From an uncultured Bacteroidales bacterium (GTDB lineage: Bacteria; Bacteroidota; Bacteroidia; Bacteroidales; UBA932): DNA of 12,028 nucleotides. The stretch covers positions 1 to 12,028 of the forward strand of contig CAJOMB010000067.1 of assembly GCA_905235615.1 (NCBI GenBank), written 5' to 3'. The position numbers were made by a program, and so were the translations under genes. This document shows, in pieces, positions 1 through 5,383 of the stretch. How positions within the stretch are numbered: the first letter of the stretch is position 1; every line of letters begins with the position of its first letter. The notes under the pieces were generated by a model. That model was not told where the DNA came from and searched no databases. It saw only the letters and a program-made list of their open reading frames with translations.

Positions 1-1097
1 CGCAGCTTCAGGGCCAGTTTGTTCAGGATGAGCACGGCTTCTTTCACATCGGCCGGAACCAGCCCGCATTCACTTCCGGCACCGAATTCCTGCTCCATGG
101 CGGCGTCTCCGGCCTCAATAATGGCCTGGGCCAGTTCGTAGTCGAAGCGGTAGTCGGAAATAATGTTGGTGCGACCGAACCAGGGGTTGAACACCTTTCC
201 CTGGGGCGTCACTTCAAAGACGGCGGAGAAGGTGAGTTTTTCCTCGTTGGGGCGCAGGGAACACAGCTTGTTGGAGAGTTTCTCCGGCAGCATGGGGACG
301 GTGCGGTCCACCAAATAGACGGAGGTGCCGCGGGCTTGGGCCTCCTTGTCCACCGGGGTGTCCGGCTTCACGTACCAGGTGACATCGGCAATATGGACGC
401 CCACTTCGTAGTTGCCGTTCTCCAGCTTGCGGAAGCTCAAGGCGTCGTCGAAGTCCTTGGCGTCGGTGGGGTCGATGGTGAAGGTGAGCACCTTCCGGAA
501 GTCCCGGCGATGGGCGCGGTCCTGGTCCGTGATGACCTCGGAAATGGTATCGGCCGCATCTTCCACGCTCTTTTCGAAGCGGTAGGGAAGGCCGAACTCC
601 GCCAGGATGGCGTGCATCTCCGTCTCGTTCTCACCGGGCATGCCCAGCACGTCCACTACATGGCCGTAGGGGCCCGAAGCGCCTCTTTCCCAGCCGTCCA
701 CCACCGCGGCCACCTTCATGCCCCGCTCCCCGCCTTCCGGGATGGGGACGGAGATGTCGTAGGGCATGGTCTTGGAGCTCATGAGCACCCAGGCCTGTTT
801 GCCCACGATGTGAAGGAGCCCCACGAAAGGCTTCTCGGAGCGCTGTACGATGGCGATGATTTCTCCGCTGCGGCGCTTGGCCTGGCCCACCTTCTCCTGC
901 GTCACGGCCACCCGCACGATGTCTCCGTGCAGGGCGCCCCGCGTCTTGGAGGCTTTTACATAAACGTCTTCTTCCTGCCCTTCGATGCGTACGAAGGCAA
1001 ATCCCTCGCGGGACATGAGCACCTTTCCCTCGAATTCGGGAATGACGCGCGCTTTCTTGTGATTCTTACGGTTGTGACTGTTCTTTCGTCTGGACAT
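1..1097 (-). CDS. rnr: Ribonuclease R (RNase II/R family), 5' part only
   Basis: Processive 3'-to-5' exoribonuclease that degrades structured RNA in the cytoplasm. The minus frame is open from ATG 1097-1095 to the left edge without a stop, giving about 365 residues; the C-terminal part of the RNB domain and the S1 domain lie outside the window. Visible features: a basic start (MSRRKNSHNRKNHKK), an OB/cold-shock region around residues 20-75 (GKVLMSREGFAFV), a second OB region, then the RNB catalytic signature IDPTDAKDFDDA near residues 208-220 with its metal-binding aspartates, followed by HIADVTWYV and YLVDRTVPMLPEKLSN. All are typical of RNase R/VacB. It lies 92 bp downstream of the S41 protease gene in the same direction but has its own Bacteroidota promoter, which overlaps a palindromic repeat. 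The start is the first ATG after the -7 box. Identification is secure; RNase II is less likely because of the basic N-terminus and tandem OB domains. Confidence 0.95.
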   Translation of the reverse strand, partial: MSRRKNSHNRKNHKKARVIPEFEGKVLMSREGFAFVRIEGQEEDVYVKASKTRGALHGDIVRVAVTQEKVGQAKRRSGEIIAIVQRSEKPFVGLLHIVGKQAWVLMSSKTMPYDISVPIPEGGERGMKVAAVVDGWERGASGPYGHVVDVLGMPGENETEMHAILAEFGLPYRFEKSVEDAADTISEVITDQDRAHRRDFRKVLTFTIDPTDAKDFDDALSFRKLENGNYEVGVHIADVTWYVKPDTPVDKEAQARGTSVYLVDRTVPMLPEKLSNKLCSLRPNEEKLTFSAVFEVTPQGKVFNPWFGRTNIISDYRFDYELAQAIIEAGDAAMEQEFGAGSECGLVPADVKEAVLILNKLALKL

Positions 1098-1117
1098 TGC
1101 GGGTGCGTATTACGGCA

Positions 1118-1149
1118 CAAAGATACGCAAATTCTGCCGTTCCTTCAAA
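1118..1149 (-). promoter_or_regulatory. Bacteroidota-type promoter of rnr
   Basis: Read on the minus strand, TTTG (1149-1146) is followed after exactly 20 bases by TATCTTTG (1125-1118), matching the Bacteroidota sigma-ABfr consensus TTTG-N19-21-TAnnTTTG. The rnr ATG begins 20 bases after the -7 box, leaving a short leader. The -33 box lies at the outer end of palindromic repeat copy A, so the repeat appears to contribute part of this promoter. Confidence 0.75.
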
Positions 1150-1179
1150 CGGGTGCGGAAAGGGCCTGTTTCGCCCCCG
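1147..1179 (-). repeat. RAYT-linked palindromic repeat, copy A
   Basis: A 33-bp unit on the minus strand starting CGGGGGCGAAACAGG and ending CCGCACCCGTTT. It is identical over all 33 positions to copy B at 4189-4221, about 3 kb away. The two ends pair imperfectly (CGGG with CCCG, then GCG with CGC, separated by a G-A mismatch), so the unit can fold as a hairpin with an unpaired centre. It fills most of the 92-bp gap between the protease stop and the rnr start. It is the most distant copy from the RAYT gene in this window, which suggests dispersal. Confidence 0.85.
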
Positions 1180-1189
1180 ACAGAGGGGC

Positions 1190-2812
1190 CTACCAGCTGA
1201 TGGCAGGCTGCTTCAGGGCCTCGTGGAGCTGAGTGTCGTAACGGATACGGATGCGGATGCCGGCCTGCTGGAAGTAGTAGCGCACCACAATCTCCTCCTC
1301 AATGAAGGGAATGATTTCGTCTTTCTTGAGCCGCAGGAAAGTGGGCTTGTCCATGTCCAAGGACTTCTCCAAGGCGGAAAGCTCGGAAGAGACCGCCTCC
1401 GTGAGGCCGTCTTCCTCCAGCGTTTTCTTCATCTGGTCAAAGAGGGCCCGGGCCGATGAACGGTAGTCGAACTCCTTGGTGGAGGCGAAGGCCACGAAGT
1501 CTTCGTACTCGTCAAAGTGGAAGTCTTCCACGGCGGGGATGGATGCGTGCTCCTGCACATATTTGAGGGCATACTGCTCCACGATGCCGCCCAGCACCAA
1601 AGAATACGTGAGGCGGGAATAGCGGTGCGCCTTCACCTCGAAATCCGGGGTGATGCCGCCGCCGTCCCGTACCTTGCGCCCGTGGGCGGTGGTGAATTCG
1701 TGGGTGAGGGAGTCCGGGATAAAGCCCACGGAGCCGTCTTCGTTTCGGTGGGAGTAGTCGATGGCCTGGACACATCGGCCCGAAGGGGTGTAATACTTGG
1801 AAGTGGTAACCTTGAGCTGCCCGTCGTAAGGCAGGGGGCGGATGCTCTGGACCAGGCCCTTCCCGTAGGTGCGGGTGCCCACGATGGTGGCGCGGTCGTA
1901 GTCCTGCAGGGCGCCGGAAACAATCTCAGAGGCCGATGCGGAGCCGGAATCCACCAGCACCACGATGGGAATCTCCAGGTCGGCCGGATCCGTGGTGGTC
2001 TTGTACACCTGCTCCTCGGCGGCGTTCCGTCCCTTGGAGGTAACCACCACCGAGCCGCGGGGAACAAAGAGCGAAACAATGTTCACGGCTTCGTGCATGA
2101 GCCCGCCGCCGTTGCCGCGGAGGTCCAGCACCAGACGCTTCATGCCCTGGTCCTTGAGCTTGTGATAGGCATCCCGGATGTCCTGGCCCACGCCTTCGGT
2201 GAACTTCTCCAGCAGGATGTAGCCGTCTTCCCCGTTGAGCATGCCCACATATTCCACGGACGGAAGGGCGATGCGCTCCCGGACAACCGGAACATCCACG
2301 GTCTCCCCACGGAGTTTCTTCACGGTGAGGACCACCGTGGTGCCGGGTTTTCCGCGCATGCGGTCGCTGCTTTCCTGACTGGTGAGTCCGTGGGTGGAAA
2401 CGCCGTCGATGGCCACCACCTCATCTCCGCATCGGATGCCGTTGCGGGCGGCGGGAGAACCTTCATAAGGCTCGTTGATAATCACGTTTCCGTTCACGTC
2501 CGGCTTGTAGATGATGGCGCCGATACCCCCGTAGGTATTGGTGAGCATCATCTGGAAGTTCTCCTGCTCTTCCTCCGGAACGTATTGCGTATAAGGGTCT
2601 AAGGAGGAAAGCATGGCGTCGATGGCCGATCGCTGGATGCGTCCCACCTCTAAGGAATCCACATAGGAACGGCTGAGTTCCTTGAGGATGGAATTGTACA
2701 CCTCCACCCATTTGGCCAGGGTAAAATTCTTGGACTGGGCTTGTGCAAAGGGAGAAGCGGCCAATATGAGGGCCGCCGCGGCAACGTATAGTTTCTTTCT
2801 CATGTTCATCAT
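1190..2812 (-). CDS. Secreted S41-family C-terminal processing peptidase (CtpA/Prc-like) with PDZ domain
   Basis: Serine protease that clips or degrades envelope proteins from their C-termini in the periplasm. In the longest open frame (from 2848, 552 residues, numbering used here) there is a signal peptide at 16-37 (MRKKLYVAAAALILAASPFAQA region), an N-terminal helical part with SSLDPYTQYV near 81-90, a PDZ domain around 100-190 (GSPAARNGIRCGDEVVAIDG), and an S41 catalytic domain. DLRGNGGG (242-249), SGSASASEI with probable nucleophile S305, and TYGKGLVQ with general base K330 are visible; the 25-residue Ser-Lys spacing equals that of E. coli Prc. I place the start at ATG 2812 (MMNMRKK) because the -7 box at 2860-2853 would put transcription initiation near the 2848 ATG; 2848, 2830 and 2803 remain possible. 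The C-terminal ~150 residues carry the extra domain usual in Bacteroidota homologues. Transcribed divergently from rdgB. Confidence 0.95.
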   Translation of the reverse strand: MMNMRKKLYVAAAALILAASPFAQAQSKNFTLAKWVEVYNSILKELSRSYVDSLEVGRIQRSAIDAMLSSLDPYTQYVPEEEQENFQMMLTNTYGGIGAIIYKPDVNGNVIINEPYEGSPAARNGIRCGDEVVAIDGVSTHGLTSQESSDRMRGKPGTTVVLTVKKLRGETVDVPVVRERIALPSVEYVGMLNGEDGYILLEKFTEGVGQDIRDAYHKLKDQGMKRLVLDLRGNGGGLMHEAVNIVSLFVPRGSVVVTSKGRNAAEEQVYKTTTDPADLEIPIVVLVDSGSASASEIVSGALQDYDRATIVGTRTYGKGLVQSIRPLPYDGQLKVTTSKYYTPSGRCVQAIDYSHRNEDGSVGFIPDSLTHEFTTAHGRKVRDGGGITPDFEVKAHRYSRLTYSLVLGGIVEQYALKYVQEHASIPAVEDFHFDEYEDFVAFASTKEFDYRSSARALFDQMKKTLEEDGLTEAVSSELSALEKSLDMDKPTFLRLKKDEIIPFIEEEIVVRYYFQQAGIRIRIRYDTQLHEALKQPAISW

Positions 2813-2852
2813 TTTAACTGCGCCGTTCATCTTCAAAGAAGATGCCATCGTA

Positions 2853-2860
2853 CAAAGTTA
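2853..2860 (-). promoter_or_regulatory. Promoter -7 box of the S41 protease gene
   Basis: TAACTTTG on the minus strand matches the Bacteroidota -7 consensus TAnnTTTG. I see no clear TTTG 19-21 bases upstream, so the -33 element is weak or absent. The box implies a transcript start close to 2847, which argues against the ATG at 2848 being the main start codon. It lies 13 bp from the oppositely oriented rdgB -7 box. Confidence 0.55.
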
Positions 2861-2873
2861 CAAAAATATTCAC

Positions 2874-2881
2874 TATCTTTG
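2874..2881 (+). promoter_or_regulatory. Promoter -7 box of the rdgB-recO operon
   Basis: TATCTTTG is a perfect match to TAnnTTTG and ends 24 bases before the rdgB ATG. No convincing TTTG -33 box is present at the expected distance; the upstream stretch is AT-rich instead (aaaaatatt). The leader is short and has no evident Shine-Dalgarno sequence, as is usual in this phylum. Confidence 0.6.
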
Positions 2882-2905
2882 CGGCCGGTTAGTTAATAGT
2901 ATTCT

Positions 2906-3526
2906 ATGAAATTGGTTTTTGCAACGGGCAACCCCGGCAAGATCCGGGAAGCTGCTGAAATTCTGGGCGAGGGTTTTGAGCTCGTTACCCCCGCATCCCT
3001 TGGTATCAAGGAAGAACTCCCCGAAACGGGCAACACCCTCAGGGCCAACTCCATGCAGAAGGCCGACTATATCTACAAGAAAACGGGACTCAACTGCTTT
3101 GCCGACGATTCCGGCCTGGAAGTGGACATTCTGGGCGGTGCTCCGGGCGTGGAAACCGCCCGTTACGCCGGCCCGGAGCGGGATGCGGACGCCAACATGG
3201 ACAAGCTGCTGGAAGAGATGGCCCGCCGGGAAAAGGAGGCCGCCATGGCCCGCACCAACGGCATCACCACGGCCAATGCCAACCGCAAGGCCCGCTTCCG
3301 CACCTCCGTCACCCTCATCATCGACGGGGAACATCATTTCTTCGACGGCGTGATGGAAGGGCATATCGGCTTGGACAAGAAGGGGAACGGCGGTTTCGGC
3401 TACGACCCCATCTTTATCCCCGAAGGCTATTCCAAGACCAACGCCCAGCTGGGCGAGCAAGTGAAAAATACCATTTCCCATCGTGCCAAGGCCCTCAAGG
3501 CCATGGCGGAATACCTGCATAAATAA
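2906..3526 (+). CDS. rdgB: Non-canonical purine NTP pyrophosphatase (XTP/dITP diphosphatase, HAM1/RdgB family)
   Basis: Hydrolyses dITP, XTP and related deaminated purine nucleotides to monophosphates, keeping them out of DNA and RNA in the cytoplasm. The 206-residue product carries the family landmarks in order: the N-terminal substrate loop ATGNPGK (residues 6-12), CFADDSGLEVD (64-74) with the acidic pair D67-D68 expected to bind metal and catalyse, GVETARYAG (81-89), FGYDPIF (164-170) and the C-terminal SHRAKAL (191-197), a variant of the common SHRGKAL. It is slightly longer than E. coli RdgB (197) because of an Ala/Asn/Arg-rich loop around residues 108-130. The ATG at 2906 places the beta-strand KLVFATGN right at the N-terminus, as in homologues. 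The recO ATG follows its TAA after one base, so the two are co-transcribed and probably translationally coupled. Confidence 0.96.
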   Translation: MKLVFATGNPGKIREAAEILGEGFELVTPASLGIKEELPETGNTLRANSMQKADYIYKKTGLNCFADDSGLEVDILGGAPGVETARYAGPERDADANMDKLLEEMARREKEAAMARTNGITTANANRKARFRTSVTLIIDGEHHFFDGVMEGHIGLDKKGNGGFGYDPIFIPEGYSKTNAQLGEQVKNTISHRAKALKAMAEYLHK

Positions 3527-3527
3527 G

Positions 3528-4184
3528 ATGCCCGGCCGGGACACCATCGAGCTCATCGTTCTGTCCACCACGCCGGTGGGGGAAAATGCGCTGGTGGTGC
3601 ATACCCTTTCCCGCGAGTGGGGACGGCGGGGGTTCCTGGTTCCATCGGCCCGGAAGGCGGGGATGGCCCGTTTCCTGCCCCTCAACATCCTGGAGGCGCA
3701 GGTGGTGGAGAACCCCAAGTCGGAGCTTTGGAGCCTGCGGAACATCACCCCGAGGGACGCCCTTTCCGGCATCCGGGACAACATTCACAAGAACACCATG
3801 AGCCTGTTCATGGCGGAAGTCCTTCTGCGTACGCTCAAGGACGGCACCTGCGAGGACGGCCTGTTTGAGTGGTGCGTGGGGAGCATCCTCACGCTCAATG
3901 CCTTGGAGAGCGACTTCTACAACTACCACATCCGCTTCCTCGTGGACTTTGCCGGTGCCCTGGGCTTCCGGCCCACCCTGCAGGACGTGGCGCCCTTTGC
4001 CGGGGAGCATCTGGCACGGCTCCGCCCTTTTGTTGAGGGCCGATTTGAAGAGTGCATGCTGCTGCCCCTGAGCGGAGAAAACCGCAACGCCCTCTGTGAG
4101 GCGCTTCTCAAATACCTTTCCTACCACACGGACAGCAACATCCAGGTGCGCTCCCTGCCCGTGCTGCGGGAACTGTACCGGTAG
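3528..4184 (+). CDS. recO: DNA repair protein RecO
   Basis: Recombination mediator that helps RecR load RecA on SSB-coated single-stranded DNA in the RecF pathway. The 218-residue frame from ATG 3528 begins with the OB-fold strand DTIELIVLSTTPVGENALVV, continues through GRRGFLVPSARK, and ends with the helical domain: FLVDFAGALGFRP around 142-154 and LLKYLSYHTDSNIQVRS then LPVLRELYR at the C-terminus, matching the usual RecO ending. I see no CxxC zinc-finger pair, which is common for RecO proteins of this size. The frame remains open upstream to 3483, inside rdgB, but the ATG one base after the rdgB stop gives the normal N-terminus. Second gene of a genome-maintenance pair. Its TAG is followed four bases later by repeat copy B. 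Confidence 0.93.
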   Translation: MPGRDTIELIVLSTTPVGENALVVHTLSREWGRRGFLVPSARKAGMARFLPLNILEAQVVENPKSELWSLRNITPRDALSGIRDNIHKNTMSLFMAEVLLRTLKDGTCEDGLFEWCVGSILTLNALESDFYNYHIRFLVDFAGALGFRPTLQDVAPFAGEHLARLRPFVEGRFEECMLLPLSGENRNALCEALLKYLSYHTDSNIQVRSLPVLRELYR

Positions 4185-4188
4185 TTGC

Positions 4189-4221
4189 CGGGGGCGAAAC
4201 AGGCCCTTTCCGCACCCGTTT
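4189..4221 (+). repeat. RAYT-linked palindromic repeat, copy B
   Basis: A 33-bp unit in plus orientation, identical at every position to copy A in the rnr promoter (CGGGGGCGAAACAGG ... CCGCACCCGTTT). It starts four bases after the recO stop. Copy C follows in the same orientation with a start-to-start distance of 51 bp, so this gap is a tandem pair on the 3' side of the RAYT gene. Confidence 0.88.
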
Positions 4222-4230
4222 TGTGTTTTT
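4189..4230 (+). terminator. Possible terminator of rdgB-recO made by repeat copy B
   Basis: On the plus strand the GC-rich hairpin of copy B is followed directly by GTTTTGTGTTTTT. An imperfect GC stem plus a T-rich tail just after the recO stop is a plausible intrinsic terminator. The stem has mismatches and the T tract is interrupted, so strength is uncertain. Confidence 0.4.
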
Positions 4231-4235
4231 GGCGT

Positions 4236-4272
4236 GTTCCGGGGGCAAAATCAGCCCTTTCCGCACCCGTTT
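4236..4272 (+). repeat. RAYT-linked palindromic repeat, copy C
   Basis: Plus-oriented unit beginning GTTCCGGGGGCAAAATCAG and ending CCGCACCCGTTT. Its first 34 bases (4236-4269) are identical to copy D at 5344-5377 on the far side of the RAYT gene. It differs from copies A and B in the centre (GCAAAATCAG instead of GCGAAACAGG), defining a second subfamily. It ends two bases before the RAYT stop codon. Confidence 0.88.
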
Positions 4273-4274
4273 CA

Positions 4275-5186
4275 TTATTGGGGAACAGGGAAAAGGGCGT
4301 CAATCTGTCTTTGCGGGAACCTGAGTACCTGGGCAATTTGTTTGTTGTTGGACGAGAGTTCTGCTTTCATCCTCCGGGCGGCTTCCATCCTTTTTTCAAC
4401 AGATAACGAAGTGATGCTTCTGACACCATACCAATCAGATACGATTCTGAAGACGTCATCGTTGGGGAGGAGAATGCTTTCGCCTATCCACTTGGCGGTT
4501 TCAATATCGGATTCTTTCTTTCTGGACAGGTGCTGGAAAAACTGATTGGCCGAGATGAAAAAATCTTGAGTCCGCAGATAGTCCACAAAGCTGAGCCGGG
4601 TAATCATCCCTCCGTTGACTCGATAAGTATCGGGAAGGCCGATATTGTGGGAATGGCAAAGCTGCCTTTTTTCTTTATACGTCAGTTGGGCGTAGGGTTT
4701 TCCTTCCGAGTAGTCTGCGATGTTCGCGTTGAAGAGCAGGTGGGCACTGCCCCATCGGTAGCCTAAAGGTGTGGCGTTCCTATGCGCGACGTAAGGATTC
4801 CGGGCAACATAAAGTATCGCATTCCGAAAATGCCTGAAATCCGTAATGGGCTGTATTTGAATGTTCCAGGACCTCAGGCTCCGTCCTTTTCTGTGCAGGA
4901 ATGCCATCATCTGCTTTCGTAAGCGTGTAACGAAACAGGTCACATCTGTTTGAGACCCCTCAAAGAGCAGGTGAAGGTGATTGTTCATCTGCACGTCTAT
5001 CAATAGTGCAATCCGGAGATAAGCCAGGGAGATGGCAATGACATTGGTCCCTTCCTTGAAATCTTCTTCCGTTTCGAACAGTAGCCAGGGCAAGTCCTCT
5101 GATGTAACCAGGAAAAAGGGACCGCCTTCCAAAAACTTGTTTTCGCACAGACTCTCTTGTTCCCAATAGCTGTTTTTTATTTCCAT
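4275..5186 (-). CDS. REP-associated tyrosine transposase (RAYT; IS200/IS605-like Y1 HUH endonuclease)
   Basis: Single-strand DNA nuclease/transposase of the Y1_Tnp superfamily, expected to nick at palindromic repeat hairpins. In the 303-residue product, the N-terminal strand PFFLVTSEDLPWLLFETEEDF (22-42 region) corresponds to the usual YHVTSR...LF.DE..F segment. QMNNHLHLL holds the HUH motif H70-L71-H72 that binds the metal. ILYVARNPYVAH holds the probable catalytic Y126 in the typical YxxxNP context, and YRWGSAHLLF (143-152) matches the YxWSS motif of RAYTs. The C-terminal part ends in a helix-turn-helix-like stretch, NNKQIAQVLRF then PQRQIDALF (280-299), seen in Bacteroidota members. The frame appears intact from ATG 5186 to TAA 4275. 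Its base composition differs from its neighbours. It runs convergently to recO and is downstream of, and separated by hairpins from, the efflux operon. Plain IS200 TnpA is about 150 residues, so this longer form fits RAYT better. Confidence 0.88.
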   Translation of the reverse strand: MEIKNSYWEQESLCENKFLEGGPFFLVTSEDLPWLLFETEEDFKEGTNVIAISLAYLRIALLIDVQMNNHLHLLFEGSQTDVTCFVTRLRKQMMAFLHRKGRSLRSWNIQIQPITDFRHFRNAILYVARNPYVAHRNATPLGYRWGSAHLLFNANIADYSEGKPYAQLTYKEKRQLCHSHNIGLPDTYRVNGGMITRLSFVDYLRTQDFFISANQFFQHLSRKKESDIETAKWIGESILLPNDDVFRIVSDWYGVRSITSLSVEKRMEAARRMKAELSSNNKQIAQVLRFPQRQIDALFPVPQ

Positions 5187-5235
5187 GATATCATAACCGA
5201 GTGTTCAAAGGCCCGGTTTGCAAAGTAGCAAAAAG

Positions 5236-5266
5236 TTATCCGTGTAAAAAAGTGTTACACGGATAA
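5236..5266 (-). terminator. Perfect 12-bp stem-loop with T-run; likely terminator of the efflux operon
   Basis: TTATCCGTGTAA (5236-5247) is the exact reverse complement of TTACACGGATAA (5255-5266), with a 7-base loop. Read on the minus strand the stem is followed by CTTTTTGC, so RNA coming from the TolC-like gene, which stops 118 bases earlier, would form a hairpin with a short U-run. The AT-rich perfect dyad could instead be a protein-binding operator in front of the RAYT gene, whose start is 50 bases away. Confidence 0.55.
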
Positions 5267-5296
5267 AAATACAAGAGCTTGGTTTCGTGCGTTTTA

Positions 5297-5326
5297 CGGG
5301 GGTGAAAACCCTCGATTTCGCCCCCG
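5297..5326 (-). repeat. Diverged RAYT-linked hairpin, copy E
   Basis: Minus-strand unit beginning CGGGGGCGAAAT and ending TTTTCACCCCCG. Its beginning matches copies A/B, but the distal arm differs so that the two 11-base arms (5297-5307 and 5316-5326) pair with one G-T-type mismatch around an 8-base loop. It is inverted relative to copy D, 21 bases away, giving a head-to-head pair like a bacterial interspersed mosaic element. The octamer GTTTCGTG occurs on both sides (5282-5289 and 5326-5333). It could also terminate transcription leaving the TolC-like gene. Confidence 0.65.
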
Positions 5327-5343
5327 TTTCGTGAGAAATATGC

Positions 5344-5377
5344 GTTCCGGGGGCAAAATCAGCCCTTTCCGCACCCG
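5344..5377 (+). repeat. RAYT-linked palindromic repeat, copy D
   Basis: A 34-bp plus-oriented unit (GTTCCGGGGGCAAAATCAG ... CCGCACCCG), identical to the start of copy C at 4236-4269. Unlike A-C it lacks the terminal TTT and runs into GGAG, six bases before the stop codon of the TolC-like gene. It marks the outer left boundary of the RAYT module as read on the minus strand. Confidence 0.88.
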
Positions 5378-5383
5378 GAGTAA

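Larger units (their letters stand above)
4189..5377. mobile_element. RAYT module: HUH transposase gene bracketed by palindromic repeats
   Basis: Copies B and C lie on the 3' side and hairpin E and copy D on the 5' side of a REP-associated tyrosine transposase gene. Two 34-bp perfect direct repeats (within C and D) enclose a unit of about 1.1 kb. The enclosed gene has visibly lower G+C (about 43-55% on lines counted) than the flanking genes (about 57-70%), which points to acquisition. Known RAYTs in Gammaproteobacteria recognise and are flanked by their own REP hairpins; applying that to this element is inference from layout. Confidence 0.7.

Noticed and set aside
336..1232. Long plus-strand open frame opposite the RNase R gene
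   Set aside because: The minus frame carries unmistakable RNB motifs and is open to the window edge. The plus frame is a His/Gly-rich shadow typical of high-G+C antisense and has no recognisable domain.
2873..3784. 303-residue minus-strand open frame opposite rdgB/recO
   Set aside because: rdgB and recO on the plus strand are coupled with clear motifs; the minus frame lacks domains and spans two genes.
4189..4272. Possible CRISPR array (two similar ~33-bp repeats with a short spacer)
   Set aside because: Only two tandem units, an 18-base spacer, dispersed extra copies in other orientations and no cas genes; interspersed palindromic repeats explain it better.
5221..5227. TACTTTG as a -7 box for the RAYT gene
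   Set aside because: It has one base too few between TA and TTTG compared with TAnnTTTG and no good -33 box; not strong enough to list as a promoter.
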